Of a stretch of 64,000 bases of DNA, positions 11,209-22,807 are shown one piece after another. Source of the DNA: Cryphonectria parasitica EP155 (taxonomy: Eukaryota; Ascomycota; Sordariomycetes; Diaporthales; Cryphonectriaceae); contig NW_024468911.1 in NCBI RefSeq assembly GCF_011745365.1, forward strand, positions 2,908,759 through 2,972,758. Reading direction: 5' to 3'. The position numbers were made by a program, and so were the translations under genes. The notes under the pieces are model-generated. The model searched no databases and was not told the origin of the DNA. It worked only from the letters and a program-made list of their open reading frames with translations. The first letter of the stretch is position 1. The number at the start of each line of letters is the position of its first letter.

Positions 11209-13605
11209 CACAGACTGAAGCGAGACTACTCAGCTTGGCCAGTCACGCCTGCAGTTATCTCCTCCACACATTGTGTCTGGCCGGATTCAATCCAAAGGGC
11301 CTTCTAAGCCCGTTAGGAAGTCGAGATCCTGCAGATGAGATGCCCCCCCTGCTCGAGGCCGGATCGAGTTCAGTGTCCAAATGATACATCACGTGGCGAT
11401 CTTGAAGATATCACAAACTTGAGGGTTTTTCCCACGTCTCGAATCATTGCCTATTTTGGGCGTTGATTGTATCAGAATATGACTTGACCTGCCCAAGCGA
11501 GCAGATGTGAAGGTTGCAGCTCGTGCAATCGTACTGCCCCACGCTTACAGCTGTGATTTATTATATCGAGTGACGTGCCCCTGACAAGCCCAACAACTCG
11601 GCCACTGTTGTGGCACAGAAGCGAGCATGCAGAAGTCGAGTAATTGGATGGAACCTTCATGGAGTCGGTAAATTCAAGCGACTTGAATGGTTTCTCCATC
11701 CCGACGGCCCAATGAATCGGGCTCACTTGACTTACGACTTATCATTCGAGGAGTTCTGCCACCCTTCCTTCGAGGATCTCACATTCTCCACCTCTGCGTA
11801 TGTTTGAATCGCATCCTAAGAGGAGGGCTGACAGCGCGTCTACCCGCAAATATGCAGTCGCAAAGCGAGGGAACCGCCGCTGGCTAACCGAACCTACATG
11901 GCTGGTGGGACGGGAATGCGCCGGACGAGTGGGACCTCGGACTGCCCCCGAAGTCCCAGTCTCGGCAGACGGGCAGAACTTCCTGATGCAGTCTCATCAG
12001 CATGAAGATTTTGCGTGTCCACATGTCCATGAGATGCAGGTGGCCGCATTCAGCGGGAAACCAATCCTCTGCTAGACGACCTTTGGGTTAATGAGATGGA
12101 GAGGCACGCAGCTGGTCGGTACAGGTCTCGTTCGAGCCACTGGTGACACCTTGTCTGATTTCCCTTCTACTCGATACGTCAATCCGTGGCGTGGAAGGCT
12201 CACCACGTCATCAGTACATTTCTGAGAGGCTTGTAGTTTGGAAAGATCGTTTCCGCATCTGCGCAGCTTGGTTCCCACGTCTAGGAGGATCCAGTCTTTC
12301 AGTTTCGTGCAACGACGGGCGCCACTGCACTGCATATTCCTTGGGCAACTTACCGGCGCCGGTTGCTCGAATATGGTCCTCCAATGAAGAGTCAAAGGAT
12401 CCAGCCTTCAGTTCCCTCCATTTCCAAAGCTTGTTGTTCATGCTTCAGGAGGTCTGCATGCTTGGGGTAACCCAGCAGGCATCCACACCTGCAGTGGACC
12501 TGGGTTGCTATGCAGGGCCACCCCCGCCTGTCAGTATGAGTACCCTAGGAACGATGAATGATTTCCTGCAACGCTGGTCTGAGGTGTGTTGTTTCATTTT
12601 CAGTCTGCCCATTTTCAAGCCGTAATGGAACTTACAGTCATCTGTTCGTACCGGCAATACCTTCGGCACTGATTTATCGCCTTTGCATAATAGACAACTA
12701 AACTACGCTTGAACATTTAGCAGCTGAACTCCTTCATTTCCTTCACGGGGAAGAGACAGACCTGGTCCCAGAGAATCTGATGGTGGTTTGATCAATTGAA
12801 CTCACCATGCTATTCTTCCACCTTACGTTTTTGTCCTTCCAGCTTGTGCAAATCACTAGTACATCAGGGACTCAAGAAGGTGGAACTGAACAGAAATTCA
12901 ACGGAAGACGGCCGTTCACCTGTCACCGGCTGCTATGTGCCCAGCATGGCTCCTTCCGAGGCTGTTGCAGATTTTCGGTCTCAATAGTGGTTCTGTAATT
13001 GCATGGCTGTGCTCGAACTGTTATGATGTCAGTGATGTTGTACCAAGTGGGAAGCGGGCGCGCAAGGTGACACATGGGCCGAGAGCCTTGTGTGACTTTC
13101 CATAGCCGCGATCCCAATACAGCCCGATCAAATGAGGGGCAAAATGGATGTGAACTTGAACTCTGGCTTGATTCCCCGACCTTTGCGGCCCCACTATCTC
13201 GGAGTGACCACCCTACCTGTGCATACAACGATCTCAGGGTTGCAGTACTGCTAGGACATGCGGTCCGAAGAGATTCCCCCTCTTTTGGATGTGACCCGGT
13301 CTCGAACTGTCAGCGGCCCGAAGGGGGCGATGGAAGATGCAGTGATTACCGCCTACTGGTCAGAGATCCCATGCTGGCGCACAATAAACATAGTCAGGGA
13401 GCTGCCCAGCTGTACCCTCCACCAGTCCTTTCCCAGTTCCCAGCCCTAATTCAGCCGGAGCTGCGAGGCCGGTGACGAACAGTCTTCTGCTGTTTCGTCT
13501 GCAACGCCGCCTTGATTCAGAACCACAACCCTCCAGCACTGGACCTCAAGTGATGTGAAATAAAAAAGAGACAGGCAGGGCACCTATTGAATCCCTCGCT
13601 GCGGC

Positions 13606-15488
13606 TCACAAGCGAAGTACCTGGCACCTGCTGCTTATACCGTCGAAAATGCAGGTGTTGTCGACAGGTATATACTGTTTAGTGATGATCTTAATTATCT
13701 CCTGGGCCACCATGCCACCGGTCAAGGCGGATGTGTTGTGTAGTTCTCCGCCACCAGCACGGGCAACCTCCTCAGCAACCTTGACCACTCGTCCATTCTT
13801 CGCGGCATCTGGAACAATATCTCCGATGGTCTTCACAATCTCTTCTGTGGAGGCCTGGGGATTGTGTGACGTCGCAAACAGAGCAAGGTAGATGGGGATC
13901 AGCGAAAGGGGCGACATCGTGACCTCCGCATTTGCGTCCTGAGCCAGTTGCTCTCCTGCATTGGGAGTCAATCTCATGTGACCCTTACCTACCGCACGAC
14001 CTGCAGAACTGAGAATGAAGCCCAGCGGGGTGGTGACACTTACCTGCAACCCTTGCCAGACGATCAGCGTCCGCACCACCATTATTGACAAGCTTGACGA
14101 AGGCAGCGTTCTTGCAAAAGAGCTCCACCTCATCAGGATCGACGTTCTCGCCACCTGGAGACTGCCTGACTGTTTCGAGCACCTCGGCAACGTCCCGCCG
14201 AGCCCTATTCTTGTATATATTTTGGAGTTGGATGTAGACCTTGGACTGTGCCTTCATGTCTGGTACGTTGCCAGGCAGTGGCAAACTACCGTGCTTCTCA
14301 TGGAACCTCTTGACCGCGTCGGCGATGATCCAGAAGCTCGATTGTTGCTCAATCTAGACAAGCTCACATTAGCACCTCAAGATTAAACCACTGTAACACT
14401 CCGTGGCCGACAAATGGGGAAAGGACCCACCGGATCATCGTGAGTGTACTCAAACACTTCTTTCAGACTTAATGGTATGCTGGGCGGCACTACCGTCTTA
14501 ACTACGGCGGCGACCGCCTCGTCAAAGTTCTCTTCGCCACCTTCTGGGTTGTTGGTCCTTGCCCCAGCTGCAACCATCTTCCTGAACGCCGTCTTCTCGG
14601 CATATTTCCTTGGATAGTCTCCATGAACATCCTTCCACTTTCCCAGAAAGTACAGCAAGATGACCACGTATGGTAAGTGTCCATGCTCATGGTTGTCCAT
14701 AGCGTCAATATCCTCCGTCAGGTCAGTGGCGAAAGTCTGCAGCTCGGGCCATGGTGAGAGCAGTCGCAGATCAGTTGTGGCGGTTTCGTCTGGGTGTGTG
14801 TCGACGATGGGAAAACTGCCAGGTAGGCCTACTCGAAAGTACGAGTAGAGGCCTGCGGAGTGGACGGCAACCAACGGTGTGAGGTGCTCGCTGCCGTAGT
14901 CTTCGAGGACCTTCAAATCATCTGGACGGATGGGGAAAGTGTAGACGATCATGGTGAAAGTCGGCACCTCAGAGAGCACCTTGCCCAGGTCCAACGACTC
15001 CTATACCCGTGTCTTGGTCAGCCAGATGCATCGTGGAAATGCCATGCTTCAAGACACGAAAAGAGACTGACTTGGTTCTTAGGAAACCAGTCACCTTGGA
15101 CCTCCGGGTTCAGCTCTAGCAGGAGCTCTGCGCAAGACTGTGCCCTTGGCTTGCCCACAGAAGCCTCGTCGAGGAAGAAGTTGATGCCAAGATCAGCCTC
15201 AGTGGTGACAGCGTCATCAATGATCGTGAAGCGACCAATACCTGCGAACTCTTAGCAACCCCTTGTCTCGCTTATAGCATTGGGAAGTGACGTACCGGGC
15301 AGAACCAGATTTTTGAGCGTCTCTACTCCTACAGTGCCCGCGCCCGTGTTGAAGAGGAGGATGTTTGCGGACTCAAGTGCTGCTTGGCCGCTTGCAGCCC
15401 ACAGACGAAGCTGTCGATCATACTTCTTCTCCTTGTCAGACGGTCCGTGGAGTATGGGCGGCGTTTGAGTCGCCACGACTTCTGTCAT
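13606..15488 (-). CDS. ULA1: NEDD8-activating enzyme E1 regulatory subunit
   Basis: Regulatory half of the heterodimeric E1 (with UBA3) that activates NEDD8/Rub1 for cullin neddylation. Model: 15488-15296, 15241-15072, 15000-14431, 14353-14044 and 14000-13606, 545 aa, close to human NAE1/APPBP1 (534 aa). The N-terminus shows the family signature [18 protein letters not shown], then a Rossmann-like segment with the [19 protein letters not shown] loop and the next strand GRFTIIDDA. The middle has [19 protein letters not shown], and the C-terminus carries the ThiF-family dimer region with [10 protein letters not shown] followed by CIFDG. Intron 2 uses a less usual GTCAGT donor; the others are standard. 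It is divergent from the HEI10-like gene with 386 bp between start codons, so the two may share a promoter. Confidence 0.95.
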
Positions 15489-15874
15489 TTTGAGTGCCGT
15501 TGAGACTGCCGAGAGGTTCGACTTCCCAGAAGTGTTGCGTGGATTGAGGGGAGTATTCTGAATCCCAGGCTCTTCCTTCCCTCGCCTGCGTTCTTGAAAG
15601 GGCTACTAAGCAGCTTCGACCGGTGTCTTGGTAAGAAGAAGTCAAACGATAGTGATCCTGGGAAGGTGCAAGAAGCTCTGTGTGGAAGGTGCCCCACAAC
15701 TTCCCCTCCACAAGCATAAGCTGGTTATGTAATCATACCTACTGAAGATTGTTCTTTCACTGCTTTCGAATTTCACCATGATTGCACACTGTCCTCTTTT
15801 TTTTCTTCTTTCTTCCCCTAGACATATGATACCCTGTGAGTGACTCTGATGGCTTTCTGACAAGATCCACAACG
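15489..15874. promoter_or_regulatory. divergent intergenic promoter, ULA1 / HEI10-like
   Basis: 386 bp separate two start codons pointing away from each other, so both promoters must lie here or overlap the transcripts. A pyrimidine-rich segment at 15789-15818 precedes the HEI10-like start. No clear TATA element was seen. Confidence 0.5.
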
Positions 15875-17316
15875 ATGGATTACACATTTCGCTGCAACGA
15901 CACTCATTGTCGGGCGGAGCTGCGTCAGCAAGCCCTGGTGACATCCTGCAAGTAAGTACACATGAAATAAGCTGTGCTTCACCAGCATGCTCAATACCCA
16001 CACGAACTTGTCCACTGACTGTGTCTTCTGTGTAGCCATATCATCTGCGTTGACTGTGGCAACAGTGCTGGACTCAATGGTCCCTCTCCTGACCACCGCA
16101 ACTGCCCACTCTGTGGAACACACCTCCCTAGACCAGACGATGTCTATGTTACCATGCTGAATCCCACAGAGGAATTCAAGACAAGAGCCCTGACTGGACT
16201 CGACCCAGATTCCATCATGGAGTGTGCAGGGCGTGCTCTGAAGTTCTGGTCATTGCAAATGACGCATGATCTGTTTGTGACTCTACTGGCAGCCAGGCTA
16301 TTACCTGTCCTGAGGCCATGCTGACTAGCGTGGTGGTCCAGGACCTGGGAAAGCCACAGATTCAAGACCTTGAGAGATCGTTACGCTTTTCTGCAAGATT
16401 CAGTTGACGCAGAAATAAAAGATGCTAATTCTAAAATGACAAGCCTGCACAGCACGATTGCCAGTGAGCCTTGGCCCACTCATGGTAGAACACCAACGAC
16501 TTATGCTGAATCATCGCAGGCATGTCTCTAGACCAAGAGTCACTCCAAAAGAAGTACAATGATCTCTGTCGGGCATACAGAGAAAAAAACCATAAATTAT
16601 CGCAGACGCAGGAGCTGTACGACAAGCTCAAGCGTAAGGCAATGCTTGGCCACATACAGGATGCTGCATCTGATGCTGTTGACACGTCTCTGTATGGCTC
16701 AAACTGGGGGAGACCCCAAAGGCCCTATCAACAGCAATTGAGAACATCTCATATGGCCAGTCAATATGGCAACGGGCTGAATTCCCAGGTTTCGGTGTCT
16801 ACCTCGCCCCCAGTGGGCCCACCAGATATCCCAAATTTGGCCTGGGCAAGGCCAACATCTTCGCATGGTATGTTGAGGCATCACAGAGACCCAAGATACC
16901 AAGGTTGCTGAAATTTGATAGTTGATGTGCCTGTGACGTCTTCAAACAATGGACAGCACCCAGGTACAGATGGCATGGGCTCTCCCGCAGGGCCGGGATT
17001 CATTGCTGGAGATCCAGCGGCCCTGCACGGCTTAGGCAGGACTCGACAGCCTATGCGAGAGTTACATCGCAACCAGCGTAGCAATGCTGACGCCTTCCGT
17101 GGAGTCGGGTTGAGTTCCCATGTGAAGACCAGCCAAGGACCTGTGGTGGTTGGTGCCGTTGTTTCCCCTGTGCGACCACGTGGTAGGAGGCTCCATTTCC
17201 TGACCTGTTTGGCCGAGACTCTACTGATCTTTTCGGCAGTCCATCGTTCAGGCGCCCCGTTGTTTGGTGACATCGCGCGAGGTTCCCACGGCATTGGTGG
17301 CAACTTTCCATCCTGA
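15875..17316 (+). CDS. hei10: HEI10-like meiotic RING finger protein
   Basis: Predicted pro-crossover RING E3 of the HEI10/CCNB1IP1 (Zip3-related) group acting on meiotic chromosomes. Model: 15875-15951, 16036-16272, 16342-16463, 16520-16867 and 16922-17316, 392 aa. The RING is C7-x4-C12-x12-C25-x-H27-x2-C30-x2-C33-x15-C49-x2-C52; the first intron interrupts it. It is followed by a conserved block (DDVYVTMLNPTEEFK) and a coiled coil (DAEIKDANSKMTSLHSTIA, then QKKYNDLCRAYREKNHKLS and LYDKLKRKAMLGHIQDAAS). The tail is Ser/Pro/Gly-rich, as in the family. Intron 2 has a weak GTTTGT donor but restores the coiled-coil frame. The exact 3' end is uncertain: another frame reads DLFGSPSFRRP near 17230-17262, typical of a family tail, so a further splice may exist. 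Confidence 0.85.
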
Positions 17317-17885
17317 GCTGGAAGTTTGAATGACAAGGAGGTGCTCATACTGAAGCGTGCCGGCTTTACTGTTATGGCGGCTTGTGATTTAGGTACACTG
17401 ACCAGATTGCTGGCTTGAAGATCATGATGTTTTGCAAAGCTTTCGGGGCCTTGCGTTGTAGCAGCTCAGGCACGAACGCGCCTGTCTCGCTACACTCGGT
17501 CTATCAGTGCTATTACAGCGTAATTGTCCAAGGCTTGACCGTGGTCGTTATCATGGGTCCGTATTCGAGCACGAAGATGGGTTCTTTGTCGCTTATCTGA
17601 CTGTCAATTATCCCCGTCTTTGCAACAAAGCAAAGGTACGAACAATGGTGATTGTATTCACAATGAAAGAGGCATTAAATGAATCGCAGCGGCCATGGAG
17701 TCGGACAGCTCATCTGTTACCTAACGAGAGGAGGCCGAGTAAGCCCCTTATATCTAGTTACGAGGACCCGTCAGCTTCGTCGCCACTTACCAAGTGTAGC
17801 TGTGAGTTTGTTCTGAATAAGGGATGTCTTGGAGGGTTTTCATCTTCTCTTTTATCAGTCTCGAATTGCTCCAACGTGCACTGCC
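17317..17885. other. intergenic, 3' side of HEI10-like gene
   Basis: No supported gene. This may hold 3' untranslated sequence of the HEI10-like gene or unrecognised 5' exons of the coiled-coil gene that follows. Confidence 0.4.
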
Positions 17886-19277
17886 ATGCTTCCCCTCAAG
17901 ACCGGGCTCGCTCTCCGGGAGCCGATCTATCTTGGGTCAGCCTCACCAGCCGATACAAATGGGTGGTCGTTGTCTGGGCTGGACCATGCCCCCCGACGCC
18001 TCGCCCAGTCGACCCGCTGGTGCTCTCCTTCTTCTCATGGTGCCATCGATGCTGTGTGGTCGAATGCGGAACCCACGGCCATAAGCTGCGGGAGACTCCC
18101 CTTTGCCTTGGCACGGCTGTATAAGCGAGTCGAGAAGACTCCTCCGCAGCTGAGGAAGAGACAAGCCGTTTCAGGCCTTAGAGATCACATCTCCGAGCTT
18201 GTGAACATTAATGTGGACGTAGCACTTGATCCGTCCTTTCAGTTCAATGGAAAAGCCCTCGAGGTGAGCCTTGGCTACTCGCCTTCCCTCCTTCCTTCTT
18301 CCAACCTTTCTCTCTTCCCTGCCGAGAGACGTCTCCAAAGCTTCTGCCTTCCTCCCGTGCGCCACCCCTTCCCCCGTGCCCGCCTGTCTTGGCCTGGAAG
18401 GCCTCAGCCTCATTCTACAGACCGTATCCTAGCAGCATATCACACCGTGTCCTCGCGCTCGCCAAAGCGTCGTGGAAACAACGGGAGAAGAGGTAGGAGG
18501 TACAGAGGGAAGAAGATACCCTTGCTGCCTACCGTCTTCGAAGAGGCTTCAGAGGTACTCCGTGGGAATAGATTTTCCTTCGTTGATCACAAACCTGACC
18601 GGCGGCTCCGAGTCGGTAAGGTGAGCTCGCCGGCTAACATCCCGGACTTTCCAAGCCCACGCAGCGCACACGCCCACCAGCTCATGGAGGATAACAGCCA
18701 ACTGCAGACGGACAACCGCGAGCTGAACTCGGCTCTCCACGATGCGATCTCGCAGCGCGTTGTTGTGACCGAGGAGCTCCAGAACCTAAAAAAACACCAC
18801 GCGGTTATGGAGGAGACGCTGAAGACCCTGTGGACACTGGTCAAGGAGGACATTTCGGAATTCCAGGACATAACCACCATGGCAGAGATCCAGGACCAGG
18901 TCTACAAAATCTCGCGCTTGCAAGTCCAAAATGCTGTTGTTACGCAACGTCCCGAGGGACAAGAGGAGCCAGATACTGACCAAAAGGCGAGGCCCACTTC
19001 TCTTGAGCGGAAGCTTGCTCAGCGAGATGTCTTCCTCGAGCACTACAAGAGGGCCGAGGCTCTTTCGCGTCGCAAAGCGGAGAGGCTGACTCAAGAAAAC
19101 CAGCAGCTCAGAACCCAGCTCGACAAGGCCGAGCAGGAGCGGAAGGGCCTGCAATTGAGTCTGAGTACGACTGAGAAGAGGCTGACATGGGTCGAGCAGC
19201 ATTTCCCCTCCTCGGATAGACAAGATCTGGCGCCGCGCGATCCATCCGCTCAACAACAACAGCAGATTTGGATATAA
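17886..19277 (+). CDS. hypothetical coiled-coil protein
   Basis: I do not recognise this protein. An open frame continues to 19277; the first ATG in it is 17886, giving 463 aa, but upstream exons are possible. The first 250 residues are Arg/Pro/Ser-rich and not clearly protein-like. The rest is: charged heptad-like segments at about residues 265-345 (LMEDNSQLQTDNRELNSAL and following) and 373-438 (Lys/Glu/Gln-rich), ending in a short Gln run. A possible in-frame 60-nt intron lies at 18621-18680 (GTGAGC donor, CGGCTAACA branch region, CCACCAG acceptor); removing it keeps the frame. The coiled-coil half is the better-supported part. Confidence 0.5.
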   Translation: MLPLKTGLALREPIYLGSASPADTNGWSLSGLDHAPRRLAQSTRWCSPSSHGAIDAVWSNAEPTAISCGRLPFALARLYKRVEKTPPQLRKRQAVSGLRDHISELVNINVDVALDPSFQFNGKALEVSLGYSPSLLPSSNLSLFPAERRLQSFCLPPVRHPFPRARLSWPGRPQPHSTDRILAAYHTVSSRSPKRRGNNGRRGRRYRGKKIPLLPTVFEEASEVLRGNRFSFVDHKPDRRLRVGKVSSPANIPDFPSPRSAHAHQLMEDNSQLQTDNRELNSALHDAISQRVVVTEELQNLKKHHAVMEETLKTLWTLVKEDISEFQDITTMAEIQDQVYKISRLQVQNAVVTQRPEGQEEPDTDQKARPTSLERKLAQRDVFLEHYKRAEALSRRKAERLTQENQQLRTQLDKAEQERKGLQLSLSTTEKRLTWVEQHFPSSDRQDLAPRDPSAQQQQQIWI

Positions 19278-20712
19278 TGTTCCCGGAATTTTGCTGTTTC
19301 AAGCACATCTCGTACATATACATATATGAAGAGCCTGTATGCTCGTGTATCAGTCATATATCCAGTTAGTTACTGGCAAGGATTAAGTACCTTGTTGCGC
19401 AATCACGAAAATTCAACACAAACTTGCATGTTCAGCTAAACCCTCCTCTGTACATCTCCCGAGAGCCTGTGACATGAAAGCTTCACCCCTGGTATCCGGG
19501 ATCCATTCTCGGGCGATGATGCTCCATGACGTATCCGTGGTCCTCAGGAAGGTGGTCATGATATATCAAATTGAAACAACGCCATGCTGGTACACAGTAG
19601 CTGAAGGCGAGGTGGTGCGGGGGTGATTCGGGGATACTGTGTACAGCACGCAGTTAGTCAAGGTAAGGGGGGCTTACGTGGGCCTCGTCGCAGATTTGGG
19701 GTGCCACGCAAAAAGGTGGCAAGACCGAGGCGACTTTTTTTTTTCCACTGGGGGGAAAGTAGGGTGCTTGGATTTCCAATAGTCTGTGACAATGCTGTGC
19801 ACAAATAGCTGCAAGGGATGACCTGCAGTGGCCTGGTCTATTGAAAACGTCAAAAGGTAAGTCGAAAGGCGTCAAGGAGAAATTGAATACCAAGGCCTTT
19901 GCCAAGTTGCCACAAGTGCAGTAGACTGACAGTGGTGTGGAAACTAAGAATAGCAGTGGAGCCAGGGGGGCGTTCCCGTCCTGCCCAGGCGGCCGTTTCC
20001 AGGCTGGCCAGGGAAAAGACGACCCATGAAAAGAGATGCAGGCTAGGCGGGTAAGCAAGGGATGCACTGTTTTCGACGCCCCAGACCAGGCACTCTTGGC
20101 ACTGGACGGCTATCTGGAACCCCCCACGAGCACGCTGGTGCACAGTAGAAGCCAACCGACATTTCCATGTGCCAATTCCCTCGTAACCAAACCTCGAAGA
20201 TCCTGCCTCCTCCCAAAACCTGGGCTCTCATCCCGACCATGCCTAATCCATTCGACCCCTTCCCTCGTTAATCGATGCGAACGTATCACCATTTTTTAAG
20301 ACATTGCAATTCTTTTTTATCACTCGCTACGATAATCCGACTTTTACCCACCACCCAATTCATCTCAAACCTGCTTTGCATCGGCGCGTCCCCTCGTTCT
20401 GCGCGGCGAGCAAGGCATTTCCGTTTCTAGTGATCCATTTTACCGTTCTTATCGTGCCTATTCTCGCTTGTCCTCCCCCCCCCCCTCTCGACCGACCACG
20501 AAGGTGTCACGATTCCGAGGCGACGTCACAAATATTCCATCTTTATCTTCGATTCACCATCATTGATTTCGTAATACGTCTCGATTCCGTCCTCACGAGG
20601 GCGATCGCGCTCTCCGACGTCGATAACGAGATCATTCGAGAGACATACGATCGATAGTTGATTCAAACCTTGACCCGTACTTGACGGAAAAGGCCACCGT
20701 CACGACGTCCCG
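19278..20712. other. intergenic, YND1 promoter side
   Basis: No supported gene. From about 20300 to 20712 the sequence is pyrimidine-rich with short C and T runs, compatible with a fungal promoter and 5' leader for YND1. Confidence 0.5.
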
Positions 20713-22807
20713 ATGGGCAAGAAATGTGCGCAATTTATCCATTCCACGACCGTTTTCTAAGAACAACGATGGCTGATGTTCCATGTATACAGGGAGATGG
20801 GGAGTCGTTCTCGATGCTGGCTCTTCAGGGACTCGACTGCACATATACAAATGGAAGGACCCCGCAAAGGCTAGAAAACATGCTTTGGAGGAAGAACTGC
20901 ACAGCCTGCCGAAACTGGTGACAGAGAAGAAATGGACTAAGAAGATCAAACCAGGCGTGTCGACATTTGGGGAGAACCCAACAGCCGTTGGCGACGACCA
21001 TCTCAAGGGCCTCGTCGACCACGCCCTCGGCGTAATTCCCAAGGACCAGATCGAGGACACGCCCATCTTTTTGATGGCGACTGCTGGCATGCGACTTCTC
21101 CCCAAGGTACAACAATCGGCCTTGACACGCGAGATCTGTTCCTACCTCAAAAGCACTACCGACTTCTCTCTGCCTGACTGCGACTTGCACATTCAGATCA
21201 TCCCGGGCGAGACAGAGGGACTGTATGGTTGGATAGCATCGAATTACCTGCTGGGCGGCTTCGACCACCCGGAGGAGCACAACCATGGAAAAGGACACAA
21301 CACCTACGGATTTTTGGACATGGGTGGCGCCTCGGCACAGATCGCCTTCGCCCCGAATGCGACAGAGGCTGCGAAGCATGCCAACGACCTGAAGCTGTTG
21401 CGCATGCGGACCCTGGACGGGCAGCGATCCGAGTACAAAGTCTTCACAGCGACTTGGCTCGGATTTGGCGTCAACCAGGCTCGCGAGTCTTATGTCAAGA
21501 AGCTGATCGATACGTACGATCCTGATGCCCAAGAGATCCCCGATCCGTGCTTGCCCAAGGGTCTGCGTACCACGACGTCGGGTGAATTACTGGAGCCTGG
21601 CCATTCGACGGGCTTGACACTACTCGGGACCGGTGACTTTACCAGCTGCTTGAAGCAGACATATCCCCTACTTGGAAAGGACGCCCCCTGCTTGGATGAG
21701 CCTTGTCTATTAAACGGCCAACATGTCCCCGCCATCGATTTTGATGTCAATCACTTCATCGGAGTTTCCGAGTACTGGCATACGACGCATGGTGTCTTTG
21801 GCAAGGGCGACATGGCTTACGACTTGAAGACGTATCAGGGCAAGGTCGAGGAATTTTGCACGAACAATTGGGACACGATCGTCAGCAAAGTGGACTCGGC
21901 AAAGAAAAAAGACAACGTCAAGGAAGCGCAGGAGGCATGCTTCAAGGCTTCTTGGCTGATCAACGTCATGCACGATGGCATTGGCATTCCGCGCTTGGGG
22001 CTCGAGCAGCCACCGAGTGTGAATGCTTCAAAGGGTGCCCTAGAAGACGCGAAAGAGAAGGGCTTCCTGGACCCATTCCAGCCAGTAGACAAGATTGACG
22101 GCATCGAGGTCAGTTGGACGCTGGGTCCGATGGTTCTTTACGCCGCAGGTCAAATCCCGCCCAGATCTAGCGATTACCTCCCCGTTGGGTTCGGCAGCAA
22201 CACGCTGGAGGTCCCGGCCGACTTCAACTACGCAGGGTCTAAGTGGAAGGAGGATGATGACGACGATGACTGGGACGATACGCTGGAAGACCTGGTCGAT
22301 CATGCAAAGCCGAGCAAGTTCTCGACCTTCTTGTTCTTCGTCTTGGTCCTGGCGGTTCTGGCCTACTTCCTCCGGAGGAAGGAACGTCGCATGCGATTGA
22401 TGAGCAAGATCGACAGCTTCACTGGCCGATCTAGGAAGCCCGGCAGTCCACGGAAACCAGCACGGGGGCTCGCCGGGCTTACGAACAAGCTTTTCGGCAG
22501 ATCCATAGCCCATTATGAACGCATCGCCGAAGAGGGCGAAGCGAGCCAATTCGAATTGGGCGACGTCGACTCAGACGAGAACGATCACTCGGACGGGTCA
22601 GAGGAGTCGAGATTTGGCCGGACATCGGGGCTTGCCACTCCTAAGCTGAACGACCGATTCGACACCAGCTCTGCGCTTGACAGGGAGGGGTTGTTTGTCC
22701 GCACAGAAAGCCGCGACTCGTTGAGGCTTCCACCAAGCATGTCGAATGCGGGAAGACGGTCTCGAACTGGTAGTCCCGCGAGAAAGAGCCCACTGGCGAC
22801 AGCATGA
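20713..22807 (+). CDS. YND1: Golgi apyrase (nucleoside di/triphosphatase)
   Basis: GDA1/CD39-family enzyme that hydrolyses nucleoside di- and triphosphates in the Golgi lumen, supporting glycosylation by removing inhibitory UDP/GDP. Model: 20713-20725 and 20793-22807, 675 aa. Exon 1 is only 13 nt; splicing joins it to give MGKKWRWGVVLDAGSSGTR, the expected family start. Apyrase regions visible: DAGSSGTR (phosphate binding), ATAGMRLL, IPGETEGLYGWIASNYLLG (with the catalytic Glu) and FLDMGGASAQI. After the catalytic domain there is an acidic stretch (DDDDDDWDD), one membrane segment at about residues 514-531 (FLFFVLVLAVLAYFL) and a basic then acidic tail of about 140 residues. This layout, one C-terminal membrane span, matches yeast Ynd1 rather than Gda1. 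The intron donor is GTGCGC. Confidence 0.93.

Larger units (their letters stand above)
7780..13605. other. gene-poor region
   Basis: About 5.8 kb without a frame I can support. Open frames are short, lack recognisable motifs and have no consistent splice-linked extension. The left part is the promoter side of the Zn2Cys6 gene, the right end the 3' flank of ULA1. There are homopolymers (C and T runs near 10010-10030, a G15 run at 11194-11208). No transposon ends, long repeats or strong AT-rich repeat-induced mutation pattern was seen by eye. Confidence 0.5.

Noticed and set aside
18264..18420. possible intron in the coiled-coil gene (GTGAGC donor, CTACAG acceptor)
   Set aside because: Splicing would put a stop codon right after the junction, so it does not support the downstream coiled coil.
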